64,000 nucleotides of DNA from assembly GCF_000372825.1 (NCBI RefSeq), contig NZ_KB910516.1:4450511-4514510 (forward strand), written 5' to 3'. This document shows, one piece after another, positions 28,937 through 37,672 of this stretch. The notes under the pieces are model-generated. The model searched no databases. It saw only the letters and a program-made list of their open reading frames with translations, and was not told the DNA's origin. The first letter of the stretch is position 1. Every line of letters begins with the position of its first letter. The position numbers and the translations under genes are program-made. The DNA is from Methylobacterium sp. 77. GTDB taxonomy: Bacteria; Pseudomonadota; Alphaproteobacteria; Rhizobiales; Beijerinckiaceae.

Positions 28937-29041
28937 TCAGGGCCGCGTCACCGCGATCAGGCCGATCACGAGGCTGGCCGCCAGCAGGATGAGATGGACG
29001 CCGCCTCCGGCGCTGATCCAGTCGAAGAAGTCGGTCGCCAT
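28937..29041 (-). CDS. Putative 34-residue single-span membrane protein
   Basis: An ATG-to-TGA frame of 34 codons encodes a short polar N-terminus (MATDFFDWISAGGG) and one hydrophobic helix (VHLILLAASLVIGLIAVTRP). About 94% of its third positions are G or C, like real genes in this window. It starts six bases after the stop of the next upstream minus-strand gene and ends four bases from the GPx stop. No clear ribosome site was found, and it is not a family I recognise. Confidence 0.45.
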   Translation of the reverse strand: MATDFFDWISAGGGVHLILLAASLVIGLIAVTRP

Positions 29042-29047
29042 CGGCGA

Positions 29048-29302
29048 CTAACGGGGAATGTCGCGGGGCGGGCGAAGGGCCTCGTTCTGTCGCGGACGCA
29101 TCGCGCGCCTGCGAACCGTCCCGCCCGGGACACGCTCGTCGCGGGCTTCGGCCCGAGGCGGTGGCGCCGATGGGTAGTTCGAGGCGAAGGGATTGGCCGG
29201 CACGCGGTTCGGGCTGCCGAACAGGCTTCCACCCGATTGAGCCGAGGCTGCCGAGCCGGCAAGGATCACGCACAGGGAGGCAGCGGTCAGGACAAGGCGC
29301 AT
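29048..29302 (-). CDS. Small secreted protein of unknown function
   Basis: This is an 84-residue protein with a signal peptide (MRLVLTAASLCVILAGSAASAQ) followed by a Pro/Arg-rich, probably disordered region (SGGSLFGSPNRVPANPFASNY and an RRRAMRPRQN tail). ATG codons at 29302 and 29326 are both possible, and the frame extends to 29389. No family is recognised. It may be cotranscribed with the tiny membrane ORF just downstream. Confidence 0.6.
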   Translation of the reverse strand: MRLVLTAASLCVILAGSAASAQSGGSLFGSPNRVPANPFASNYPSAPPPRAEARDERVPGGTVRRRAMRPRQNEALRPPRDIPR

Positions 29303-29415
29303 CGCCGGAGTTTTTCCGTTTTCCATTCGGTCGTTGACGCCATAGCGCGGCTTCCCACATCCGGCGAGGCCCAAGCTGCGGGCCGGCACCCGGTGGCCTG
29401 TAAGGGAAGAGACAG

Positions 29416-29643
29416 ATGGAACCCCACGAGTTCGAGCATGGCGGTGCGCGTTTCGAGGTCTGCTTCGAGCGGGTGGCGGAGGGCTGGATCGGCCGCATCC
29501 GACGGGAGGGAGACGAGACCGCCCACATCATGGCGTTCCCCGATGGTCCTGGCTACGATCCCGACGATGTCCGTGGCTCGCTGATCGCCGGCTGCGAGGC
29601 GGCCGTGGCCGCGATGGACCAGGCTCCTCCTACCCGCCACTGA
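29416..29643 (+). CDS. Hypothetical protein, 75 residues
   Basis: This small acidic soluble protein (HGGARFEVCFERVAEGWIGRIRREGDE, then PDDVRGSLIAGCEAAVAAMD) resembles short alpha/beta proteins with a single-strand sheet followed by a C-terminal helix. A GGGAAGAGACAG ribosome site precedes the ATG, and codon bias is that of a real gene. The function is unknown. It lies in a cluster of short plus- and minus-strand genes. Confidence 0.7.
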   Translation: MEPHEFEHGGARFEVCFERVAEGWIGRIRREGDETAHIMAFPDGPGYDPDDVRGSLIAGCEAAVAAMDQAPPTRH

Positions 29644-29738
29644 GCCGCGACGGAACTTCGGGCGCGCCCGCTCCGTTCGCCTTGCCGACGACCCTGACGC
29701 CGCCAGTTCGTATGTGGCGCGCAAGAGGAGGAACACGC

Positions 29739-29978
29739 ATGTCCGAGATCACCTATCGCATCGTCGAGCACGATGGCGGCTTCGCCTACAAGGTCGGCGA
29801 CGTCTTCTCCGAGACCTTCCCGAGCCACGATGAGGCCCTTCAGGCCGCGCAGGCGGCGGCCGCCGAACAGCAAGTGCCGGGCTCGACCGAGGGCATCCGC
29901 TACCAGGACGGCAAGGGCGGCTGGCACGACGAGACCTCGCGCGGCGACGACCGCCCGACCGCCAAGGTGGTCGAGTAG
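29739..29978 (+). CDS. DUF2188-like small protein
   Basis: The 79-residue protein matches the general DUF2188 pattern: an N-terminal beta region (YRIVEHDGGFAYKVGDVFSETFPSHDEALQAAQAAA) and a C-terminal IRYQDGKGGWHDE motif. Members are short soluble proteins without a known activity. An AGAGGAGGAACACGC ribosome site precedes the ATG at 29739. It ends two bases before the stop of the convergent response-regulator gene. Confidence 0.8.
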   Translation: MSEITYRIVEHDGGFAYKVGDVFSETFPSHDEALQAAQAAAAEQQVPGSTEGIRYQDGKGGWHDETSRGDDRPTAKVVE

Positions 29979-29979
29979 C

Positions 29980-30660
29980 TCAATCCCATTCCGCGCCGGC
30001 CTCGTCCTCGCGCTGGACGAGGCCGGCGCGCACGGCGATCCAGACCAGATGCGCGTCGGTCTCCGCACCGAGCTTCGCCTTGATCAGCGAGAGGTTGTTC
30101 TGGATCGTCTTGCGGCTCAGGCACAGCGTATCGGCGATGGATGCGGCGGATGAGCCGAGGGCCATCATCCGCAGGATTTCGGTCTCGCGCGGGCCGAGAT
30201 CGTCGAGGGGAGACGCATCCTGCAGGCGCCCCTCCGCGAGCCCCTTGCGGATATCCTCGCTCATCGCACGGCATCCGCTCAGCACCGTTTCCACCGCCGC
30301 CAGGAATTCCTTCGGCGGCGCGCTCTTCGAGACATAGCCCGCCACGCCGGCCTCGAAGGCCTTGACCGCCATGGCCGTGCCCTGCCGCATGGTCACGATG
30401 AGAATGCGCGCGTGACGGTCCCATTGGCGGATGTGGCGCGCGGCGGCGATCCCGCTGGCGCCGGGAAGGGCGAGGTCCATGATCGTGAGGGTCGGGGCAT
30501 GCTGCCGGAAGAGGCGATAGGCCTCGTCGGAATCTCCCCCCTCGGCGACCACCCGGTAGCCGGGCTTGCGCTCGAGCAGGCGGCGATAGCCTTCCCGCAC
30601 CACGGGGTGATCGTCGACCAGCAGGATCGTCACGTCCGCATCGGTCACCCGCCCCGCCAT
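29980..30660 (-). CDS. LuxR/NarL-family response regulator
   Basis: The 226-residue regulator has an N-terminal receiver (ILLVDDHPVVREGYRRLLE, phospho-Asp in LTIMDLALPG). Its C-terminal LuxR helix-turn-helix reads LGPRETEILRMMALGSSAASIADTLCLSRKTIQNNLSLIKAKLG. It should be phosphorylated by the histidine kinase encoded immediately upstream, with a five-base gap. The target genes are not evident. The ATG at 30660 is the natural start; the frame is open far upstream through the kinase gene, which is a shadow. Confidence 0.93.
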   Translation of the reverse strand: MAGRVTDADVTILLVDDHPVVREGYRRLLERKPGYRVVAEGGDSDEAYRLFRQHAPTLTIMDLALPGASGIAAARHIRQWDRHARILIVTMRQGTAMAVKAFEAGVAGYVSKSAPPKEFLAAVETVLSGCRAMSEDIRKGLAEGRLQDASPLDDLGPRETEILRMMALGSSAASIADTLCLSRKTIQNNLSLIKAKLGAETDAHLVWIAVRAGLVQREDEAGAEWD

Positions 30661-30665
30661 CAGGG

Positions 30666-32015
30666 TCAGGCTCTGGTCGGAACGACGGCGCAGGCGCGGA
30701 TTCCGCCGGCCGAAGCACCGATCGACAGGGTTCCGCCCAGTGCCGCGATGCGCTCGCGGATGAAGAGGAGGCCGCGTCCCGTCCGGGTATCGATGCTCGC
30801 GGGGTCGCCGCCGCCATCGTCGTCCACGACGAGCGTCACCGGTTGGTGCCCGTTCTCCTCCCGCGAGATGCGCAGGATCACGCGGCTCGGACGGCCATGT
30901 CGGACGGCATTGGTGAGTAGTTCCTGGGCGACGCGATAGAGGCCGAGGGCGGCCTGAGCGGGCATCCCGGCGAAATCTCCCGCAACGTCGATGCGGAACC
31001 GGGCCGCCTCCCGGCGATGCAGGTTCCAGCCCGCCACGAGACCCCTCAGGCTGCCTTCGAAACCGATCTCGTCGAGGTCCGGTGGCTGCAGCCGCGAGAG
31101 CGCGCTCTTCAACGTCGCCATCATCCTGTCGGTGATCCTGCCGATCGCCTGCGCGTCCCCGGCGAGATCCGGACGGTCCTCGCCCGCTCCCATCTCCACC
31201 GCCTCGGCCAGTGACGCCGCAGCGGTGAGGCATTGCCCGAACTCGTCGTGCAGGTCGCGCGCGAGGATGCGCCGTTCGTCCTCCTGAACCTGGAACAGCC
31301 TGAGGGTCAGGGCGGCGGCCTCGTCGCGGCTGGCCCTCAGCCGGGCGGCCATGGCGTCGAAGGCACCGGCGATCCTGTCGAACTCGCGGATGCCGAACCG
31401 TGGCAATGGCCCCACCTCGTTCCCGCGTTCGAGCCCGTGCAGGCCGGCGACGATGGCGCCGACCGGCGTCAGCAGGGGGCGCGCCGCCAGTGCCGTGAGC
31501 AGCGCCGTCGCGAGGGCCATGGCCGCCGCGATCCCGACGGTGAGCCTGACCTGCCGCCAGGCTCGGGTGGAGGCGGCCTCGCGCTCGGCAAAGGCGCCGA
31601 CCGTGCCGATGCTGCGGCCGCGATAGTCGATGCTCCGCAGGATCGGCGCGGATGAGTCGAACGTCATATCGAACAGGGACCGGAACCATGCCGGCGCCGG
31701 ATCGCCGACTCCGTCCCATCCGTTGCACAGGCGCTGCCGTGCCTCGGCCTGGATCGCGATCTCGACGCAGATGCCCGGAACGATGGTGAGGATCGTCGGC
31801 ATCGCCTGCCAATCCTGTCCGGGCAGCCTCTGCCCGAGATCGGCGCTGCCGAGCCCCGGCTGACGGGCGAGCTGCGCAGCGACCCGCGCCGCGGAGGTCG
31901 CGGCCTCGCCGGTCAGGCCGTCTTGCGTCTCGCGCACGATCCAGGCCGCCGTGCCGGCGAGGCAGAGGGCCGCCACCATCAGGAACCGCAGCAGGAGGCG
32001 GGACAGGAGGCTCAT
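30666..32015 (-). CDS. Two-component sensor histidine kinase, NarX/UhpB class
   Basis: The 449-residue inner-membrane kinase has a first transmembrane segment (LLRFLMVAALCLAGTAAWIV), a periplasmic sensor of about 140 residues, a second segment (VGIAAAMALATALLTALAA) and a HAMP domain. Its HisKA_3 phospho-acceptor region reads ILARDLHDEFGQCL, and the HATPase has the N box ELLTNAVRHG and the DDDGGG box. The signal is unknown. The ATG at 32015 starts the first helix. It is cotranscribed with the response-regulator gene downstream. Confidence 0.92.
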   Translation of the reverse strand: MSLLSRLLLRFLMVAALCLAGTAAWIVRETQDGLTGEAATSAARVAAQLARQPGLGSADLGQRLPGQDWQAMPTILTIVPGICVEIAIQAEARQRLCNGWDGVGDPAPAWFRSLFDMTFDSSAPILRSIDYRGRSIGTVGAFAEREAASTRAWRQVRLTVGIAAAMALATALLTALAARPLLTPVGAIVAGLHGLERGNEVGPLPRFGIREFDRIAGAFDAMAARLRASRDEAAALTLRLFQVQEDERRILARDLHDEFGQCLTAAASLAEAVEMGAGEDRPDLAGDAQAIGRITDRMMATLKSALSRLQPPDLDEIGFEGSLRGLVAGWNLHRREAARFRIDVAGDFAGMPAQAALGLYRVAQELLTNAVRHGRPSRVILRISREENGHQPVTLVVDDDGGGDPASIDTRTGRGLLFIRERIAALGGTLSIGASAGGIRACAVVPTRA

Positions 32016-32235
32016 GGCGGAGATTTCATGACGCGCAGGCACATGCCCTTCGCACCTCGGACGAGAGAAGCGTCGCGGCGACGCCGTCCGGTATCTGGCA
32101 TCGAGAGCGGGCACCGGGGCAAGCCGTGCCGGAGCGGATCGGGAAGAATTCCCGCTCCTCATCGGGACGGCTTCCCTCGCGCCAGGCGAAGACCGGCGCG
32201 ATGGTCCGGCGAGGATCGATCGCAGGACCATCGCC

Positions 32236-33174
32236 ATGTTTCGCTCGCCACCGCGCTCCGCCCTGACGCGTCGCACTCTGCTGGGCGCGGCGCCGCTATT
32301 GCCGCTGGTCTGGACCGAGGCCGCCTCGGCGAGGCCGCCACCCCCTGCCTACCGGGTCGGCGCATTCGAGATCGAGCCCCTCGACGATGGCCTGTTTCCG
32401 CTGCAGCCGAGCATGATCCCGGCCGCCGACAGCGAGGCGGGACGAGACCTGCTGACCGCCGCCGGATTGCCGCCGGCCGGCCCTTCGCCGGAGCCGGTCA
32501 ACGCGTTCCTGGTCCGCCACGGGACGCGGCTGTGCCTGATGGATGCCGGCTGCGGCAGCGTGTTCGGACCGGATCTCGGGAGGATGCCCGCGGCACTCGC
32601 CGCGCGCGGCATCGACCCTTCCCGCATCGACACCGTCTGGCTCACCCATCTCCATGCCGACCATGCCGGCGGATTGCTGCTGCCCGGCGGCGCGGCGCGC
32701 TTTCCCAATGCCGAGATCGTGGTGCAGGAGGCCGAGGCGACCTATTGGAGCGATGCGGCCTCGCGGGCCCGGGCCCCGGCCGACATGGGTGTGTTCTTCG
32801 AGACCGCTCTGGCCGTCCTCGCCACCTATGCGGGCCGCGTGCGGCGCATCTCCGGCGATGCGAGCCTGATGCCGGGCGTCACGGCGGTTCCCTTGCCCGG
32901 CCACACGCCGGGCCATGCCGGACTGCTCTTCGAGGATGGCGCCGAGCGTCTGCTGGTCTGGGGCGACATCGTCCATTCGCGCATCCTGCAGATGCCGCAT
33001 CCCGACTGGACCGTGATCTGGGACATGGACAAGGCGCAGGCCGAGGCGACGCGGCGGCGCGTGCTCGACAGGGCGGTGGTGGAAGGGCTGGCGGTCGCCG
33101 GCATGCACCTCTCCCACCGTGGCCATATCGAACGGCGTGGGGCCGGCTACGCGTTCATCCCCGCACCGACGTGA
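32236..33174 (+). CDS. Exported MBL-fold metallo-hydrolase
   Basis: The 312-residue protein belongs to the metallo-beta-lactamase superfamily. The leader TRRTLLGAAPLLPLVWTEAASA looks like a twin-arginine signal. The HxHxDH zinc motif is at residues 138-143 (LTHLHADHAGG), with further metal ligands in LPGHTPGHAG, GDIVHS and the C-terminal AGMHLSHRG. Substrates could be lactones, esters or thioesters; the exact one cannot be told. It is divergent from the two-component operon across 220 bp, so it is a candidate target of that pair (inference). Confidence 0.88.
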   Translation: MFRSPPRSALTRRTLLGAAPLLPLVWTEAASARPPPPAYRVGAFEIEPLDDGLFPLQPSMIPAADSEAGRDLLTAAGLPPAGPSPEPVNAFLVRHGTRLCLMDAGCGSVFGPDLGRMPAALAARGIDPSRIDTVWLTHLHADHAGGLLLPGGAARFPNAEIVVQEAEATYWSDAASRARAPADMGVFFETALAVLATYAGRVRRISGDASLMPGVTAVPLPGHTPGHAGLLFEDGAERLLVWGDIVHSRILQMPHPDWTVIWDMDKAQAEATRRRVLDRAVVEGLAVAGMHLSHRGHIERRGAGYAFIPAPT

Positions 33175-33196
33175 CCGTTCCCCGGACGGCGCTGGT

Positions 33197-34459
33197 TCAA
33201 CTCGCCCGGGCGATCGGCCGCTCGTCGGTGACGCTCCAATGGGCGACCATCATGCATTTGGGCAGGCCCGCCTCGTCGTTGCCGGGCATGCCGTTGCGGC
33301 AGGTCTGGTTTCGGCCTTTGCCCTTCGCTTCGTAGAGCGCCCTGTCGGCTGCTTCGATCAGGGCGCTCGAACTGGCCGCCATGCCGCAACTCGTCGACAC
33401 GCCGACGCTGACGCTGACGAAGTCGAGATCGTCGTTCCGGTTTCCGTGGAGGAGACCCTTCTCGGCGACGCTGCGACGAAACCGTTCCGCGAGACCGTGG
33501 GCCTCGTCGGGGTCCCTCGTATGGATCAGCACGGCGAATTCCTCGCCGCCATAGCGGGCCACGAAGGCGCCCGACCCTGCCGCCGTCTTCGCCAGGATGC
33601 CGGAGACCTCACGCAGGCACGTATCGCCGGCCCCATGGCCGTAATAATCGTTGAACAGCTTGAAGTGATCGATGTCGATCAGCATCACGGCGAAGTGCCG
33701 GCCCGACAGGCTGGCCTCCCAGAATTCTCCGAGCTCGCGCGCGAAGGCCCGGCGGTTGGCGATGCCGGTGAGGGGATCGGTGCTGGACAGGTGGACGAGG
33801 GTGGTGTTGTCGGCTGCCAGCCGGTTGGCGCGCAGAGTCTCGCGCAGGTTCACGAGATAGTCCCGCCGGTTGGCGGATTCGATCCTGTAGGTGGCGACGA
33901 GGCTGAAGAGGATGCCCGTCACCATGTCGAGGCCGAGGACGCCGCCCACCGAGGCGGCGATCTCCGGCTTGAGATACAGCCCGGCCAGGACCGCCACCGC
34001 CGTGATGCTCGAGACGAAGCAGGCCCAGAAGAACCGTAGCGGCAGGGTGATGTTGGCGAAGAGCACGCTGAGCCAGATCGTCGCCGTGGTCAGCGAGACG
34101 AGCGGACCCGTTCCCATCCAGAAGATCAGGATGGGAATACCGGTGGCGGCGAGCATGCCGATCCCGCCGATCGCCTCTCGGACCGGTCCGTCGACCCGAC
34201 CCACCGCCCAGATGATGAGCAGGGCGAGCGGGGTCATTCCGAAGATGCGGAGGCCCAAGTTGAGCAGGGCCAGGTCCGGCGTCGTCACGAAACCCGCGAC
34301 GTTGTAGATATGAAAAACCACCAGCCCGAGGACGATCGTGCGGCGGATGTCGCGGACGCGCTTCTCGCGCGTATCGTCCTCGAAGCGCTCTTCGAGCTCC
34401 GCATCGAAGGCGAGACCGTAGCTCTTCGAACGCATCTGACGGTCGATGACGTCGAGCAT
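33197..34459 (-). CDS. Membrane diguanylate cyclase (GGDEF)
   Basis: The protein makes cyclic di-GMP. About six transmembrane helices occupy the first 210 residues (for example RRTIVLGLVVFHIYNVAGF), followed by a GGDEF domain with DPLTGIANRRAFARELG, LIDIDHFKLFNDYYGH and the intact active site ARYGGEEFAVL. The inhibitory RxxD motif normally found just before the active site is absent (AAGSGAFVARYGGEEF), so product feedback is probably lost. No EAL domain is fused. The ATG at 34459 gives 420 residues; the frame can also be opened at a GTG at 34573. Confidence 0.9.
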   Translation of the reverse strand: MLDVIDRQMRSKSYGLAFDAELEERFEDDTREKRVRDIRRTIVLGLVVFHIYNVAGFVTTPDLALLNLGLRIFGMTPLALLIIWAVGRVDGPVREAIGGIGMLAATGIPILIFWMGTGPLVSLTTATIWLSVLFANITLPLRFFWACFVSSITAVAVLAGLYLKPEIAASVGGVLGLDMVTGILFSLVATYRIESANRRDYLVNLRETLRANRLAADNTTLVHLSSTDPLTGIANRRAFARELGEFWEASLSGRHFAVMLIDIDHFKLFNDYYGHGAGDTCLREVSGILAKTAAGSGAFVARYGGEEFAVLIHTRDPDEAHGLAERFRRSVAEKGLLHGNRNDDLDFVSVSVGVSTSCGMAASSSALIEAADRALYEAKGKGRNQTCRNGMPGNDEAGLPKCMMVAHWSVTDERPIARAS

Positions 34460-34876
34460 GCGCACGTCTCTGGAGGCATCCGAAAATTCGGGCACCAGAG
34501 GCCTAACCGTTCTCAGTCGATGTGCTGAACGTTCCGTCACGCAATCCGCCCGCGGGCCAATGTCATTCGCCACGAATTCATCTTCGCACCAACCTTAGAC
34601 GACACCGGCACCAACTTCGGTACCGCCGTTTCGTCGCATCGTTGCTTAGAGGAAAGCGCGAATGTGTTTAATAGTACAGATCGGTGCTTCATTCGGTTGA
34701 AGGCGATCGATACAATTTGATCGATCTTCCGCGACCGACCGCCACGCAAGCGGCGTGACGGCACATCCGATTGCGCGCGGCGCATTTGCGCTTTGTGCCC
34801 AACCTCGTGCATCTCCGTTGCAACGCCTTGTCGACCAACTTTCGTCGTGCGGGCTCGTCATTCCACGGAGATTGCC
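34460..34876. other. Intergenic region between the diguanylate cyclase and nitroreductase genes
   Basis: This divergent spacer is clearly AT-richer than its surroundings at about 34560-34740 and should carry both promoters. GATCGAT (34705-34711) and ATCGATC (34720-34726) form a 7-bp inverted repeat that could be an operator. Short frames on either strand have no codon bias or ribosome site. If the GTG start at 34573 is used, the left part is coding. Confidence 0.45.
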
Positions 34877-35467
34877 TTGCCACCTCGTCAGCCCGACCAC
34901 GAGATCGATCCGCTCTTCATCGAGCGCCGTTCGCCGCGTGCCTTCACCGGCGAAGCGGTTCCCGAAGTCGAGTTGCTGCGGATGTTCGAGGCGGCCCGAT
35001 GGGCACCGTCGGCTTACAATTCCCAGCCCTGGCGCTTCCTCTATGCCCTGCGCGGTACGCCGGACTGGCAGGTTTTCTTCGACCTGATCGTGCCCGGCAA
35101 CCAGAAATGGGTGAAGGATACCGGCGCCATCGTCATCCTGATCTCGAACTCACAGATGAAGGTCGGCGATGAGCTGAAACCGTCCTGGAGCCATTCCCTC
35201 GATGCCGGCGCGGCCTCGGCGAACTTCCAGCTCCAGGCGATCCGTCAGGGCTGGCATGCGCATGGGATGACCGGGTTCGACCGGGAGCGCGCGATCGGCG
35301 TCCTCAACGTGCCGGACACCTACCGGGTCGAGGCCGCCTACGGCATCGGCCGCATGACCGACCCGGAGGATTACTCGGAGGAGCAGAAGACAAAGGAGAG
35401 CCCGACCGGACGTCGTCCGATCACGGATTTCGTCTTCGCGGGCGGCTTCAAGCCCATCGAGGCGTGA
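34877..35467 (+). CDS. Nitroreductase family protein
   Basis: This FMN-dependent nitroreductase-fold enzyme of 196 residues has the motifs IERRSPRAFTGEAVPEVELLRMFEAARWAPSAYNSQPW (FMN binding) and ASANFQLQAIRQGWHAHGM. The physiological substrate is unknown. The TTG at 34877 is chosen as start because a GGAG ribosome site ends six bases upstream and the family begins there. A longer frame from 34793 has no support. The acyl-CoA synthetase gene follows after 10 bp, so they are probably cotranscribed. Confidence 0.88.
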   Translation: MPPRQPDHEIDPLFIERRSPRAFTGEAVPEVELLRMFEAARWAPSAYNSQPWRFLYALRGTPDWQVFFDLIVPGNQKWVKDTGAIVILISNSQMKVGDELKPSWSHSLDAGAASANFQLQAIRQGWHAHGMTGFDRERAIGVLNVPDTYRVEAAYGIGRMTDPEDYSEEQKTKESPTGRRPITDFVFAGGFKPIEA

Positions 35468-35477
35468 GGACTCCGCC

Positions 35478-37097
35478 GTGCTGAAACCGGCCTCCGACTA
35501 CGACGCCCTCGTCTCAGGGTTCACCTGGGACGTCCCCGAGCGCTTCAATATCGGCGTCGACGTGTGCGACCGCTGGGCGGGGATCGAGCCGGATCGCGCG
35601 GCGATCCACGACGTCTCGCCTTCGGGCGTGGTGACCACCACCACGTTCGGGGGCTTGAGCGAGGCGTCCGGACGCCTCGCCTCGGCCCTGTCGGCCTTGG
35701 GCATACGGCCGGGCGACCGCGTCGGGGTGCTGCTGCCGCAATCGGCCTTTGTGGTCATCGCTCATGCCGCCGCCTACAAGCTCGGCGCGATCGCATTGCC
35801 GCTGGCCGGCCTGTTCGGGCCGGAGGCCCTGGAATACCGCCTGTCGGATTCCGCCGCCTGCGCGCTCGTCACCGATGCGGCCGGAATGGAGAAGATCGCC
35901 GGCATCCGCGATGCCCTGCCGGCTCTGTCCCACGTCATCTGCCTGGACGGCGCCGTCGCTGGCGCGCTCGCCTATGACGATCTCCTCGCCGCTGCCCCCT
36001 CCGATTTCACGGCGATCGACAGCCGGGCCGACGACCCGGCGCTGATGATCTACACCTCCGGCACGACCGGCCTCGCCAAGGGCGCGCTCCACGGCCACCG
36101 CGTTCTCCTCGGGCACCTGCCGGGCTTTGCCATGATGCACGACTTTCCGCCAAAATCCGGCGACCTGATGTGGACGCCGTCCGATTGGGCCTGGGCCGGC
36201 GGCCTCCTCAACGCGGTCCTGCCGAGCCTGCACCACGGCGTCCCAGTGGTGGCGCGGGCCTCCGCACGGTTCGAGCCCGAGACGGCCCTGAAACTCATCG
36301 CCGATCTCGGCATCACGACGACGTTCCTGCCGCCCACCGCTCTCCGGATGCTGCGCGGCGTCTCCGACCCGCGCGGTCGCTTCGACCTCTCCCGATTGCG
36401 CAACATCGCCTCGGCGGGCGAGGCGTTGGGGCCCGAGACGTTCGACTGGGCGCGCAGCGAACTCGGCCTCACCATCGGCGAGGCCTATGGCCAGACCGAG
36501 TGCAACCTCGTCCTCGCCTCCTGCAAGGCAGCGGGCATCGCGCGGGCCGGTTCCACCGGCCGTCCGGTGCCCGGCCATCGGGTGATGATCCAGCGCGCCG
36601 ACGGCAGCGAAGCGGCGGTGGACGAGCCCGGCGAGATCTGCGTCGCCCGGCCCGACCCTGTGATGTTCCTGAACTACTGGAACCAGCCCGAGGCGACGGC
36701 GGCGAAGTTTCGCGGCGAGTGGATGCTCACCGGCGACACCGCCCGGCGGGATGCCGACGGGTACATCCATTTCGTCGGCCGTGAGGATGACCTCATCACC
36801 TCGGCGGCCTACCGCATCGGCCCGGTGGAAATCGAGGATTGCCTCCTGCGCCATCCCGCCGTGGCGCTGGCGGCGGCGGTGGGAAAGCCGGACCCGCTCC
36901 GCACCGAGATCGTCAAGGCGTTCGTGGTCCTGCGCGAGGGCTTCACTCGTAGCGACGCGTTGGCGGACGAGATCAGGGCCTTCGTCAGGCAACGGCTCTC
37001 GGCCCATGAATACCCGCGCGAGATCGCGTTTCGCGACAGCCTGCCGATGACGACGACCGGCAAGATCATCCGGCGGCAATTGCGGGACGAGGGCTGA
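35478..37097 (+). CDS. AMP-dependent acyl-CoA synthetase/ligase
   Basis: This ANL-superfamily enzyme of 539 residues activates a carboxylic acid to its CoA thioester through an acyl-adenylate. The AMP-binding signature MIYTSGTTGLAKGALHGH, the GEAYGQTECNL motif, the TGDTARRDADGYIHFVGREDDLI hinge and the C-terminal catalytic Lys in TTGKIIRRQL are all present. Overall it resembles the medium-chain (ACSM/AcsA-like) group; the preferred acid cannot be read from sequence. The start is a GTG with GAGGA upstream. It converges on nsrR. Confidence 0.92.
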   Translation: MLKPASDYDALVSGFTWDVPERFNIGVDVCDRWAGIEPDRAAIHDVSPSGVVTTTTFGGLSEASGRLASALSALGIRPGDRVGVLLPQSAFVVIAHAAAYKLGAIALPLAGLFGPEALEYRLSDSAACALVTDAAGMEKIAGIRDALPALSHVICLDGAVAGALAYDDLLAAAPSDFTAIDSRADDPALMIYTSGTTGLAKGALHGHRVLLGHLPGFAMMHDFPPKSGDLMWTPSDWAWAGGLLNAVLPSLHHGVPVVARASARFEPETALKLIADLGITTTFLPPTALRMLRGVSDPRGRFDLSRLRNIASAGEALGPETFDWARSELGLTIGEAYGQTECNLVLASCKAAGIARAGSTGRPVPGHRVMIQRADGSEAAVDEPGEICVARPDPVMFLNYWNQPEATAAKFRGEWMLTGDTARRDADGYIHFVGREDDLITSAAYRIGPVEIEDCLLRHPAVALAAAVGKPDPLRTEIVKAFVVLREGFTRSDALADEIRAFVRQRLSAHEYPREIAFRDSLPMTTTGKIIRRQLRDEG

Positions 37098-37135
37098 GGC
37101 TCAATCGGCCGTGCGAGGTCGCCCGGCGGGTAGCA

Positions 37136-37609
37136 TCACGCACCCGCCCGGCCCGGCGGCATGGAAGCGGCCGGTGCCGGCAGGCCGAGGAGAAAGGCGA
37201 GATCGGGCGCCGCGCCGTCGCCGAGGAGATCGGCGAGGGTGTACTGGTCCAGCACCGCGAGGAAGGCGGCCAGCGCCTCGCCCAGCGCCTTTCGAAGCCG
37301 GCAGGGCGCGGTGATCGCGCAGACCCCGTTGGCGAAGCATTCGACGAGGGCGAGATCCTCCTCCGTCTGCCGGACCACGGCGCCGACCACGATCTCGGCC
37401 GGTGCACGCGCGAGCCGCAGCCCGCCGCCACGACCGCGCGTGGTCTGCACGAGGCCGATGCGGCCGAGCTGATGCACCACCTTGGTGAGATGGCTCTCCG
37501 AAATTCCGTAGGCGCGCGCGATCTCGGCGATCGAACTCACCCGAGTCTCGTTCAAGCCAAGATAGATCAAGGTGCGCAGGGCGTAGTCGGTGTAGCGGGT
37601 CAGACGCAT
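37136..37609 (-). CDS. nsrR: Rrf2-family transcriptional repressor, NsrR-type
   Basis: The 157-residue regulator has the Rrf2 winged helix (MRLTRYTDYALRTLIYLGLN, AYGISESHLTKVVHQLG) and three cysteines spaced C-x5-C-x5-C in ECFANGVCAITAPCRL, the iron-sulfur ligands of NsrR. NsrR loses DNA binding when nitric oxide attacks the cluster. The ATG at 37609 gives the canonical N-terminus. It is transcribed away from hmp, and a 23-bp dyad starts 23 bp upstream of its start codon, so it probably controls both itself and hmp. Confidence 0.9.
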   Translation of the reverse strand: MRLTRYTDYALRTLIYLGLNETRVSSIAEIARAYGISESHLTKVVHQLGRIGLVQTTRGRGGGLRLARAPAEIVVGAVVRQTEEDLALVECFANGVCAITAPCRLRKALGEALAAFLAVLDQYTLADLLGDGAAPDLAFLLGLPAPAASMPPGRAGA

Positions 37610-37631
37610 CCCGCTGTCATACAGCGTTTTG

Positions 37632-37654
37632 AAGATACATTCTGCTTGCATCTT
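37632..37654. promoter_or_regulatory. NsrR-type operator 1 (11-1-11 dyad)
   Basis: The left half AAGATACATTC and right half GCTTGCATCTT flank one central base, the geometry of known NsrR operators. The halves agree with the AAGATGCA-type consensus at most positions (8 of 11 symmetric matches). It lies in the nsrR-hmp divergent promoter, closer to nsrR. Confidence 0.75.
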
Positions 37655-37672
37655 ATCGCTGGCGCGGGTGAT

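Noticed and set aside
34537..34812. 91-codon minus-strand frame in the diguanylate cyclase/nitroreductase spacer
   Set aside because: It lies in AT-rich promoter-like DNA, has no codon bias or ribosome site, and resembles no family.
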